Source: Promethearchaeota archaeon
Lineage (GTDB): Archaea; Asgardarchaeota; Lokiarchaeia; Sigyniarchaeales; SOKP01
Direction: 5' to 3'
Length of the DNA stretch: 36,491 nt
Assembly (NCBI GenBank): GCA_018238625.1
Contig: JABCSY010000035.1
Location: 1-36,491 of the forward strand
Positions 26,381-34,106 of the stretch are shown here, in pieces. The notes below the pieces were generated by a model. That model ran no database searches, was not told the DNA's origin, and worked only from the letters and a program-made list of their open reading frames with translations. Made by a program: the position numbers and the translations under genes. Position 1 is the first letter of the stretch. Every line of letters starts with the position of its first letter.

Positions 26381-27709
26381 ATGACAGAAGTGTTTATAGT
26401 CGATACTAAACAAGGTTTAGAATCCGCAGTTAACGAAGTGTTTAATAATTTAGAAAAGATTGAACCAATTTTGAAAAGCTCGAAGGAAGTTTATATTAAA
26501 GTAAATGGAATAGATTATCAGAAACATAGTTTTACATCTCCAGAAGTCTTAAAAGCAGTTATAGAATATCTCAATAATATTGGGGCAGATGTATACGTCA
26601 TGGAAAACTCTACTCAAGCAAATATGACTCGAATAGTTTTTGCAATTAACGGTTTTAAGGAGGTATGCGAGGAGACGGGTGCCAAAATCATATTTTTAGA
26701 CGAAGAAGATACTAAATCTTTTGAATTTAAAGGGAAACCTTCCGTGGCAGAAGATCCTAAAGGATACGTCTTAAAAACCTTTAGATTACCTAAAACTATA
26801 ACTAAAATTATGGAAAATAGAGATTCTATTACATATATTAATCTTCCGAAACTTAAAACCCATTCAATGGCAGGAGTGACGCTTGGAATTAAAAATCAAT
26901 GGGGTTTTCCGCAACACGCAGACAGGGGTAAAGACCACAATTATAACTTACATTCAAAATTAGTAGATGTGTATGAATACATTAAACCAGATATAACGAT
27001 TATTGATGGACTTGAGGGTACGATTCATGGACATTATCCTCCTACCGCGTGGGAAGATCGTCTCGTTAAAAAATTTGATGTCTTGATTGGAGGAAGGGAC
27101 ACGTTAGCTGTTGATGTCGTCGGTGCGAGAATTTTTGGTTTAACCTTAGACGATGTTCCTCATTTAAAAATAGCTTTTAAACGAGGTTTAGGAGAAGGTG
27201 ATTTGAGCAAAATAAAGGTTACGGGAAAGAATTTAGAAGAATATAAGGAGAAGTATGGCACGAATATATTGCAAGAGTTCCCCGAAGATGTAAAAATTAT
27301 TAAAGGTAAGGAATTATTGTGTAGAGAAGGCTGCGAAAACAACCCGTTGTCAATGATGCAGGTATTTGCTAACGACCATAAGGACAAATTTAAAGGAGGC
27401 TGGTTTATAGTCATGGGTAAAGGTCACGACGAAAACATTGTGGAACAATTGAAGAAAGAAGGTTATACTAAAGGCCTCGTAGCAGGTCATTGTGCGATTG
27501 AGGAGGTCGGAGACAAGCTTTTAAAGGAATTTGGGAAACGTAAAGTATTTTTTTCTGGTGATTGCAACAATCTAGCTGAGACTGCAAAAGCGATATTAAA
27601 ACTATCCAAAATGACTGTTTTTGATTTAGTTCCAATTTCAAACGAAGAGTTAATGGCTCTCATCGACGCTGCTAACGAGCAAGGTAGTACCGCATTGGTT
27701 CCACTGTGA
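26381..27709 (+). CDS. DUF362 domain protein
   Basis: 442 residues. DUF362 (COG2006) spans about residues 1-300: VYIKVNG, a Rossmann-like GADVYVMENS, INLPKLKTHSMAGVTLGIKN (family signature), DITIIDGLEG and GGRDTLAVDVVGARIFGL. Many family members carry ferredoxin motifs; here there is no 4Fe-4S binding pair. The last ~130 residues hold scattered cysteines (LLCREGC, AGHCAIEEV, SGDCNN) that could bind a metal or thiol. The biochemical function of the family is unknown. It has its own promoter, is divergent from padR and stands as a single gene. ATG start. Confidence 0.85.
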   Translation: MTEVFIVDTKQGLESAVNEVFNNLEKIEPILKSSKEVYIKVNGIDYQKHSFTSPEVLKAVIEYLNNIGADVYVMENSTQANMTRIVFAINGFKEVCEETGAKIIFLDEEDTKSFEFKGKPSVAEDPKGYVLKTFRLPKTITKIMENRDSITYINLPKLKTHSMAGVTLGIKNQWGFPQHADRGKDHNYNLHSKLVDVYEYIKPDITIIDGLEGTIHGHYPPTAWEDRLVKKFDVLIGGRDTLAVDVVGARIFGLTLDDVPHLKIAFKRGLGEGDLSKIKVTGKNLEEYKEKYGTNILQEFPEDVKIIKGKELLCREGCENNPLSMMQVFANDHKDKFKGGWFIVMGKGHDENIVEQLKKEGYTKGLVAGHCAIEEVGDKLLKEFGKRKVFFSGDCNNLAETAKAILKLSKMTVFDLVPISNEELMALIDAANEQGSTALVPL

Positions 27710-27824
27710 TAAAAGGAAATGTAAAATGAATTGATTCTTACATAGCTTAATTAACTCTTATTTTTTTACTTTTTTGTAAAATAAAATAACGCTCTATTAA
27801 TAATATGGTTCAATAAAATAATTA

Positions 27825-28577
27825 ATGGATTTGGGATCAAAATATTTTGAAATAAAACAGTTCTTATCGATATCTGATGAGAAATTTAATTTGGATCAGA
27901 AAATCGAGAATAATTTTGATTCAGATAACCTTAAAATAGAAATATTAGGTAAGATTGTCCAGTTTATCTATTATTTCTCGATGTTTAAAAATATTAAACC
28001 GTTTATGAATTCCGTTTATAATTGCATTGAATCTACTTTAGATTTGAAAACCGAATCTGTAAATGATTTTAAAGAACTACTAATAAAAAACGCGTTGATG
28101 AGATTTATTCAAGATTATATAGCTTACGCACAATTAACGCAGAAAACGCAAATATTGAGACTATTTTCAGATTCCTTGGATAAACTTCAAATTCAGCCTC
28201 TAATAATAAATTTAGGATTGCTTCTTAAGCCAATGTATCAAGATCAAAAATACATTGATAGAGCTAATAAATTTCAAGAAGTGGAAATCTCTTATTCTCT
28301 TAACGACGGAATTGAGATTAAAATAAAAGACGCAATTGACAAATGGTTAAAAACTCAAACCATAAATTTAGACAACCAAGATAGTTTAATAACGAACTTG
28401 AAAGACCGATATGATACATTAGCAACCGAATTCAATATTACAAATGAATCAGAATTTTATAAAAAATTATCAACGGAAATTATGGAAATGCTATCTATGA
28501 AATTTACAATGATTAGTCTAATGGATTCGATGTCAGACGAATCATTTGAACCAATTCCAATAAAATCCTCTCTTTAA
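27825..28577 (+). CDS. Hypothetical helical protein
   Basis: 250 residues, predicted mainly alpha-helical, with no Cys motifs, signal peptide or membrane spans. It has aromatic-rich helices in the first half (IVQFIYYFSMFKNIKPF, LMRFIQDYIAYAQL), where they could pack as a helical bundle. The C-terminal ~30 residues are Met/Ser-rich. I do not recognise the family. It begins at ATG in a region with little promoter-like signal and is followed 161 bases later, on the same strand, by the repeat protein; the two may be functionally linked. Confidence 0.6.
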   Translation: MDLGSKYFEIKQFLSISDEKFNLDQKIENNFDSDNLKIEILGKIVQFIYYFSMFKNIKPFMNSVYNCIESTLDLKTESVNDFKELLIKNALMRFIQDYIAYAQLTQKTQILRLFSDSLDKLQIQPLIINLGLLLKPMYQDQKYIDRANKFQEVEISYSLNDGIEIKIKDAIDKWLKTQTINLDNQDSLITNLKDRYDTLATEFNITNESEFYKKLSTEIMEMLSMKFTMISLMDSMSDESFEPIPIKSSL

Positions 28578-28738
28578 TCGAAAATATATTTATTTTCCTT
28601 TTCTGTTTCCTCGAACAATTTCGTAAATTCGTCATTTCAAGATTTAAAATATTGAAATCTATTAATTCTTGGATAAGTAAATTATTAAATACAAATTTTG
28701 ATATTATATTTTAAAAAACCTATCAATTAATTCCTCAA

Positions 28739-29590
28739 GTGAGAAAATTGGAAGAAAATGAAAAGCCTTTAACATCCGAAGAAATTGAAACCCAAAAGAA
28801 GATTGTTGATAAGTTATATAAAAAAGAAAAGGAAGAAAGAGAACAGTACTTAAAAAGTTTCGAAGTAGAACGGAAAGCCGCTTTTGAAGAGAGTAAAGAA
28901 ATGATTTCTGCCTTGATATCCGAGAAAAGTTTCATGAGAGAAAAACAAAGAGAACGAGATTTAGAAAGAATGGAACTAAAACCTGACATTGAACAAACTG
29001 GTGAAGCAATCGAAAAAACCATCGGGGAAAAAGCATTTATGAGAGAAAAACAAAGAGAAGCAGATTTTAAAAGGACAGACTTAAAACCCGACTTTAAAGG
29101 TATTAGCGAAGTAATAAGTAAGATAGTCGATGATAAAGCGTTTTTAATTGAAAAGAAAAGAGAATCTGATATCCAACGATTAAAAATAAAACCTGATATG
29201 GAAAGCACAAGGGAAGCAATTAGTAAAAGTATTAATGAAAAAGCATTTATGATTGAAAAAAAGAAAGAGAGCGATACTCGTCGGTTAGAAATAAAACCAG
29301 ACATCGAACAAGCTGGTGGAGCAATCGAAAAAGCCATCGGAGAAAAAGCGTTTAGAATTGAAAAACAAAAAGAATTAGATCAAAAAAGAATGAATATTAA
29401 ACCTAACTTTGAGCAATCTAGCGAAGCAATCGAAAAAATCATTGAAGAAAAAGCATTTGTTAGAGAAAAACAAAGAGAACGAGATTTAGAAAGAATGGAG
29501 ATTAAACCCGATATAAAAGGTATTAGCTCTAGAATAGAAAGCGAAATTGAAAAAATCGAACAAAAGAAAAAGGATGAAGATCTTACTTAA
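28739..29590 (+). CDS. Charged helical protein with six 35-residue repeats
   Basis: 283 residues, about half of them Glu, Lys, Arg or Asp. Residues 62-271 are six consecutive repeats of exactly 35 residues with the pattern EKAFxxEKQRExDxxRxxxK then PDxxxxxEAIEKxI. Each would form a long charged helix, a Lys-Pro-Asp break, and a second shorter helix. Residues 1-61 are also helical and charged and may hold a decayed first repeat. The start is GTG; no ATG is available upstream. The period and Lys-Pro-Asp junction recall pentatricopeptide repeats, but their hydrophobic positions are missing, so a coiled or single-helix rod is at least as likely. Function unknown; cytoplasmic. Confidence 0.75.
   Translation: MRKLEENEKPLTSEEIETQKKIVDKLYKKEKEEREQYLKSFEVERKAAFEESKEMISALISEKSFMREKQRERDLERMELKPDIEQTGEAIEKTIGEKAFMREKQREADFKRTDLKPDFKGISEVISKIVDDKAFLIEKKRESDIQRLKIKPDMESTREAISKSINEKAFMIEKKKESDTRRLEIKPDIEQAGGAIEKAIGEKAFRIEKQKELDQKRMNIKPNFEQSSEAIEKIIEEKAFVREKQRERDLERMEIKPDIKGISSRIESEIEKIEQKKKDEDLT
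28922..29551 (+). repeat. Six tandem 105-base coding repeats
   Basis: Six in-frame units of 105 bases encode the 35-residue repeats. Units 1, 2 and 6 share the longest near-identical strings (for example REKQRE at the same place), and others have diverged. No unit differs in length, which means strong constraint on the period. Confidence 0.85.
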
Positions 29591-29621
29591 AGACTAAAAT
29601 CTTCTAATGAACTATTGGAAG

Positions 29622-30125
29622 TCATAAATGAATATCAAATTTAAATAACGAATTAAAATTCATATTTTCTAACCTTTTTTTATATTTTAAAATTGATGGA
29701 TCAATATTTCCATTAAAATGATTTATGGCATATTCAAACTTATTATAGAAATCCTCCATAATTTGGTGTAATATTACTCTTTCCACTTGCAAATTTGTTT
29801 TCTTTGTAATAGCAATAACAGATAATCGACCTTTCCTTTCGTACAATATTCGGGTTTCTTTAAAGTTGATTTCTTGAATTTCGTCATTAATTGAACCGGG
29901 ATTGAGTTCGGTTATAAATTGGTTTAAAGCGTTTAAAAAACCACTAATTAAATCACCATGAGACAAAAATTTTGTCTTATTAGTATATTTATTACTTAAC
30001 AGTAACGAGCCAGTTAAATTGTCTAAAAAGTATAAAGCATAAAACCGATTTTCGTTTGAATTAAGTTCTTCTAATTTGAATCCATATGTTGTTTCTATAC
30101 TTCTATTATTCCATTTATACGACAT
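29622..30125 (-). CDS. Longin/roadblock-like small protein
   Basis: 167 residues. The order of secondary structure looks like strand-strand-long helix-strands-helix: RFYALYFLDNL and GSLLLSNKY as first strands, DLISGFLNALNQFITEL as first helix, INFKETRILYERKGRLSVIAITKK as a strand pair, then VERVILHQIMEDFYNKFEYAI as second helix. This is the longin/roadblock (profilin-like) layout, found in many Asgard proteins and in eukaryotic trafficking and GTPase-regulating complexes. No single motif proves it. ATG start, converging on the repeat-protein gene. A small-GTPase partner is expected by analogy, but none is in this window. Confidence 0.5.
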   Translation of the reverse strand: MSYKWNNRSIETTYGFKLEELNSNENRFYALYFLDNLTGSLLLSNKYTNKTKFLSHGDLISGFLNALNQFITELNPGSINDEIQEINFKETRILYERKGRLSVIAITKKTNLQVERVILHQIMEDFYNKFEYAINHFNGNIDPSILKYKKRLENMNFNSLFKFDIHL

Positions 30126-30345
30126 ATTAATAAGTCTAACGATCTCAAGAATTTTCTTATTAAAAAGTAAAGCCTATCTTGATTTAAAATGTAAATATTA
30201 TCTCAGTGTTATGATAATCTTCGCGCTTTTAAACGATTAACTTCTTGTTTTAAAAATATCACAATAATTAGAAAAAAAAATAAAAATTAAAAACAAACAT
30301 AATTTATTATTAGACATATACTCTTCTTATTACATTTTATTTTTG

Positions 30346-30819
30346 ATGAAAATGGTTGTAAATGACAACGAAGGAAAGCAGAAAAACAAAATTTCTGTTG
30401 GTTTAATCATATCAAAAGATGATTTTAATAATACTATTTTTCCTGAAGAGGTAAAAATGGAAATTATTGATACCCCCTACTATCTTTTAATTTTTATTTC
30501 TCGCGAAGATTCGATCAAAATTAGTTGCTTCCCAACTGAAACTAAGAACATTAAAAAAATTTTAATAAAATTAATCGAATTTTCTCCAGATTTAGTTAAA
30601 GGGATATCTACAGTGTTAGGCGAGCTTAATTTAAGTCGAGATATCTTACATACCACGGGAATATGCTATGAGCTTGAAAAGTGTTTCTATGAAACTTATC
30701 TACTTGGAGACTCACTAAGTTCAGGGGGCATTTCTAACGAGGCAATAAAGGAAAACTTTCTGGCAATTGATAAAGTTGTTAACGTTGAAATTGAAGATAT
30801 TTCAATTCATAACGAATAG
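30346..30819 (+). CDS. Hypothetical protein, possible ACT-like domain
   Basis: 157 residues from ATG 30346 (a TTG lies one codon before, another ATG two codons after). Strands ISVGLIIS and YYLLIFIS, and later a helix FSPDLVKGISTVLGELNLSR followed by LHTTGICYELEKCFYETYL, give a beta-alpha-beta pattern like ACT regulatory domains, in which small ligands are bound. Two cysteines flank that strand (ICYELEKC). The likeness is by eye and weak. It is followed after 12 bases by the small zinc-finger gene, so the two are probably cotranscribed. Confidence 0.5.
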   Translation: MKMVVNDNEGKQKNKISVGLIISKDDFNNTIFPEEVKMEIIDTPYYLLIFISREDSIKISCFPTETKNIKKILIKLIEFSPDLVKGISTVLGELNLSRDILHTTGICYELEKCFYETYLLGDSLSSGGISNEAIKENFLAIDKVVNVEIEDISIHNE

Positions 30820-30831
30820 AATTATTGAAAC

Positions 30832-31038
30832 ATGGACAATAAAAAAATTCCCCCGCCTCCAACGCTCCCACCAAATTTTACGGTTTCAGAAAAATTTTGT
30901 TTGTTACATAAAGGTGAATTGTCAGAAGAAAATTATACTTGCCCGAAATGCAAAACTAAATACTGTTTAAAATGCGCAAAAAAAGCCAAAATTGAAGGAA
31001 AATCGTGCGTAAAGTGTAAACAATTAATATTACTGTAA
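30832..31038 (+). CDS. Small RING/treble-clef-like zinc-finger protein
   Basis: 68 residues. A proline-rich start (KKIPPPPTLPPNF) is followed by eight possible metal ligands: CLLH, CPKC, YCLKC and CVKC. The order C-x2-H, C-x2-C, C-x2-C, C-x2-C could bind two zinc ions in a cross-brace, like RING, B-box or FYVE-type fingers. Asgard genomes are known for RING-like proteins near ubiquitin components, but no ubiquitin, E1 or E2 gene is in this window. ATG start, 12 bases after the ACT-like gene. An overlapping frame at 30767-30970 is not real. Confidence 0.65.
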   Translation: MDNKKIPPPPTLPPNFTVSEKFCLLHKGELSEENYTCPKCKTKYCLKCAKKAKIEGKSCVKCKQLILL

Positions 31039-31073
31039 TTTTTTTCCTTTAAAAACTTAAAAACTCGTTGTCG

Positions 31074-31469
31074 TTATCCAGTTTTGATCGAGCTTAAGCT
31101 ACGCCATGTTTTCCAAAATATTAACCATAAAATTATGAAAATAAAAATCGTAGTAGCAAATGAGTAGCCCCCAATAAAGAGATCAACAAAAATTAAAAAT
31201 GGAATACCCGCGCTCGCGAACCCTATTAAGTAACCGTATCCCCAATATCTATTAACTATGGCTATAATCACCCCAGGGATTATTGTCGTAACTATGATTG
31301 ATAAAAACGCTAGAACTTCTATCGCTCGAGGAGCATCTAAAATAAAGAGCATATTAAACCACGATGCGATAAAACCTATAGCGGCAAATAATAACGTCCA
31401 AATCTCTAACTTTAGGTCAGGCTCCGCTTTTTCTCTCTCTTTGTTTATTTCGTTGTTTTCCGTTACCAT
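31074..31469 (-). CDS. Four-helix integral membrane protein
   Basis: 131 residues from ATG 31469 (a TTG directly precedes it). A charged cytoplasmic N-terminus (NNEINKEREKAEPD) is followed by four hydrophobic segments near residues 23-46, 50-72, 78-98 and 102-122, then a basic end (WKTWRSLSSIKTG). Both ends are probably inside. No family recognised and no catalytic or ligand motif. It converges on the zinc-finger gene and is divergent from the tetraether synthase region 0.7 kb away. Confidence 0.65.
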   Translation of the reverse strand: MVTENNEINKEREKAEPDLKLEIWTLLFAAIGFIASWFNMLFILDAPRAIEVLAFLSIIVTTIIPGVIIAIVNRYWGYGYLIGFASAGIPFLIFVDLFIGGYSFATTIFIFIILWLIFWKTWRSLSSIKTG

Positions 31470-31768
31470 CAAAATTCCTTTTGTTTTTTTTTGTTGTATG
31501 TGATAATTAAACCATATTTAAAAAATTATTAACAAATCAAATCAATGAGAACAATATTGTAATTGTTATGATTCTAATCAAACTATTAGCAATTATTAGA
31601 CAAAAGTTTCAAAATATCAACAATTCTTTTAAATAGCACTAACGATATTAAATACTTAAGATAAAAATATATATGTCTAAAACATATAATAATCGTAGAA
31701 GATAAGAATTAATAGACAAAGTAATATAAATTAAAGCTAAATAAAATAGGGAATTTATATAAAACCAT

Positions 31769-31883
31769 GACTCCTGCCCCACCCTGGATTTTTGTCTTTT
31801 GGTAGTGTGTTTAACACACTTATTTCGCCCTACTCCCCCTATTTTATTTCTGACCTTATCATTAGGTCGAGGTGGCAGGAGTC
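31769..31883. ncRNA. Candidate structured RNA, GC-rich three-stem element
   Basis: The closing stem pairs GACTCCTGCC (31769-31778) and ACC (31781-31783) with GGT (31871-31873) and GGCAGGAGTC (31874-31883): 13 pairs with a two-base CC bulge. Inside are hairpin AGTGTGT-TTA-ACACACT (31804-31820) and hairpin GACCT/AGGTC (31852-31868), joined by a pyrimidine-rich linker. The stems are far richer in GC than the AT-rich surroundings. It lacks the features of tRNA, 5S rRNA, SRP RNA or RNase P RNA. On the minus strand a TATAAT-like box lies ~26-30 bases upstream of the stem and a T-rich tract follows. On the plus strand it would be about 280 bases above the tetraether synthase start. The strand is unresolved. 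Confidence 0.5.
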
Positions 31884-32123
31884 TCCCTTTAATATCGACT
31901 TTATTTGATTATAATTTGTTCTGTGAGGTTTTTAAAAATAACATTTATCTGAAAATATCTTAATTTTAGACGAAGATAAGGCTTGAACTAAAAAAATTGT
32001 CGGATTTTAATAATTTTTTAGCTCTTTTTTAATAACAAATAATATTGATAATACTACTAATAATACGAAAGGTACGAAAACAAATAAATACAATAATGTT
32101 TTAATCAAATAAACTATTTGTTA

Positions 32124-32137
32124 AACAAAATTTTGTT
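32124..32137. promoter_or_regulatory. 14-base palindrome before tetraether synthase
   Basis: AACAAAATTTTGTT is a perfect palindrome, ending 25 bases before the ATG at 32163. Its position at the expected transcription start would suit an operator. AT-rich composition makes chance possible. Confidence 0.3.
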
Positions 32138-32162
32138 AAAAAAATAACTTAAATTGATACTT

Positions 32163-33863
32163 ATGACAGAAGAAATTATAAGACGAACTACAAGCATATG
32201 TCCAGAATGTTTACAACTTGTCGCAGCGGAAATCTATGTCGATCCTGAAACTAACTGGGTCATGATGAGAAAAAATTGTGAAGAACACGGCGACTTTAAA
32301 GATAAACTCTCAATTGATCCCGATGATTACAAACGGAATGAGACTTATACGGACGATATTGGTTCTACTATAAATAATTCTACTAAACCTGAATATACAA
32401 GCTCAGGAATAAAAAAAACTGATAAAGGATGCCCATACGATTGCGGACTCTGCGAAAATCATCAAAGCGCTCCTAACATTTGCCTTATTGACATTACTAA
32501 TCGTTGTAATTTAACGTGTCCAATTTGTTTTGCGAACGCAAGCGCGAAAGGGTATGTTGTAGAACCCACATTTGATCAACTTGTTCAAATAATGAAACAC
32601 TTCAGGTCAATGAAACCCATTGGTGCTGTTATGCTACAAATATCCGGTGGAGAACCCACTATTAGAGACGACCTTCCAGACATAATTCGTAAAGGGAAAG
32701 AACTTGGTTTTATTGAAGTTATGGTCACAACTAACGGTGTCAGATTTGCAAAATCTATTGACTTCTTACAACAATGTAAAGATGCCGGGATGGACGCCAT
32801 ATATTTACAGTTTGATGCAACTGACGATCCAGAAGTCTGGAAAAAGATACGGGGAGTTAACCTATGGCCTCTAAAAAAGCGAGTAATCGAAAATTGTCGA
32901 AAGTTAGGGTACTTTGGGTTAATGCTAGTTCCGGTAATAGCTAAAGGCGTTAACGACCACCAAGTAGGAAATATTTTAGATTACGCAAGGGATAATAGCG
33001 ATGTGGTTTCTGGAGTAGTATTCCAACCCGTTTCTCTCTGTGGACGAATAAGTTTTGAGGAATTAATGGATTTAAGATATACAACTTCAGATCTTAAGGT
33101 AGCAATTAATAAACACACAAATAATGCAATACCAAGATTTTATCCAATAGCATTTACAGCAAAAATGACTAGATTATTAGCTTGGTTCGATAACGTGCCA
33201 GAGTTTAGTATGACGAGCCACAAAGATTGCGGATTCGCTAATATCATAATAATTGACGAAAAAGAGCAGTGGAGGTCGATCGACCATTATTTTGACGCGG
33301 AAGGGCTTGTAAAATGGTCAAATAAAGTTTACGACATGGTTCAAGGAAAAGAAATTCCAAAACCTACGGGATTCTTAAAAGGTATAAACATAGAAGATTA
33401 TGGCGCTGTTGCCAGTACTGTTGGAAAATTCATTGACGATATGACCGACCTCGGATATCGGCAGATGATGAAAGCTTACTATTTTGCAGGCGCAGTTAAG
33501 TTTATAAAGCAACCAGAGAAATTCTTAACCAGCAAAACTTATCAAGGTTTTGTACGATTGATCGTGTCTCCGAATTTAGCCTCTGCGGCGAATATCTTGC
33601 ATACTCGTAATCTAATGGTAAGTGCCATGCATTTCCAAGACGCTTACAACTTTGATCTCGATAGAGTTTGCAAATGTTTGGTACACTATGGCGTAATTGA
33701 CCCTGAAGACCATTCTAAGGTATTAGAGATTCCCTTTTGTGCAATGAATACTTTACATCGTGAGCGCATCGAAATGGGCAATGTAATTTCAGACCAAGCT
33801 GCTAAAAAGCCAGAAGTTATCCAAGCTGAAATAAAGGAATTGTTAGAAACCGTTAAAGAATAA
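32163..33863 (+). CDS. tes: Tes-type radical SAM tetraether lipid synthase
   Basis: Tes joins the phytanyl chains of two archaeal diether lipids (C-C bond formation) to make tetraether (GDGT/macrocyclic) membrane lipids. The protein is 566 residues from ATG 32163; a TTG nine bases before is less likely. Numbered from that TTG: N-terminal metal site CPEC (16, 19) with Cys42 in CEEHGDF, a second cluster CPYDCGLC (93, 97, 100) with Cys110, and the radical SAM site CNLTCPICF (118, 122, 125). ISGGEPTIRDD gives the SAM-binding GGE motif. The multi-cluster layout matches MJ0619/MA_1486-type Tes proteins and not ordinary radical SAM enzymes. It should act at the inner membrane face. It stands alone before the acyl-CoA dehydrogenase gene (243 bases). 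Confidence 0.88.
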   Translation: MTEEIIRRTTSICPECLQLVAAEIYVDPETNWVMMRKNCEEHGDFKDKLSIDPDDYKRNETYTDDIGSTINNSTKPEYTSSGIKKTDKGCPYDCGLCENHQSAPNICLIDITNRCNLTCPICFANASAKGYVVEPTFDQLVQIMKHFRSMKPIGAVMLQISGGEPTIRDDLPDIIRKGKELGFIEVMVTTNGVRFAKSIDFLQQCKDAGMDAIYLQFDATDDPEVWKKIRGVNLWPLKKRVIENCRKLGYFGLMLVPVIAKGVNDHQVGNILDYARDNSDVVSGVVFQPVSLCGRISFEELMDLRYTTSDLKVAINKHTNNAIPRFYPIAFTAKMTRLLAWFDNVPEFSMTSHKDCGFANIIIIDEKEQWRSIDHYFDAEGLVKWSNKVYDMVQGKEIPKPTGFLKGINIEDYGAVASTVGKFIDDMTDLGYRQMMKAYYFAGAVKFIKQPEKFLTSKTYQGFVRLIVSPNLASAANILHTRNLMVSAMHFQDAYNFDLDRVCKCLVHYGVIDPEDHSKVLEIPFCAMNTLHRERIEMGNVISDQAAKKPEVIQAEIKELLETVKE

Positions 33864-34106
33864 TTTTTTTTCTTTAAATTTTTTATTGCTTTACTACTAA
33901 TTTTTAATTTTTATCTAATTTGAAAGGAATTAATGTGAGAAAAAAACTTTAAGATTCCTCAGTTTTTAATGCTAAAATATGTATTTCTTTTAACTATAGA
34001 CCAAATATTTTATTAATAATAATTGAGAAAGTTAATTTTGAAATAGTAATTCTAAATTATAATTTAAATACAACAATTAAATTATTAACTATAATAATAA
34101 GATAAG

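Larger units (their letters stand above)
31504..32153. other. 650-base intergenic region
   Basis: No gene. It separates the membrane-protein gene from the tetraether synthase gene. It holds the multi-stem RNA candidate at 31769-31883 and a palindrome at 32124-32137. Elsewhere it is simple AT-rich DNA with several TATA-like strings (for example near 31665 and 31754). Confidence 0.6.

Noticed and set aside
28735..29337. 200-codon minus-strand Ser/Phe/Leu-rich repeat frame
   Set aside because: Complement of the charged repeat protein; repeats on this strand are a mirror of the coding repeats.
30767..30970. 67-codon plus-strand frame
   Set aside because: It overlaps both the end of the ACT-like gene and the zinc-finger gene in another frame and is basic and without pattern.
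31769..31883. Interpretation as a small transposable element (MITE) with 10-base terminal inverted repeats
   Set aside because: The bases flanking both ends show no target-site duplication, and inner hairpins fit a folded RNA better.
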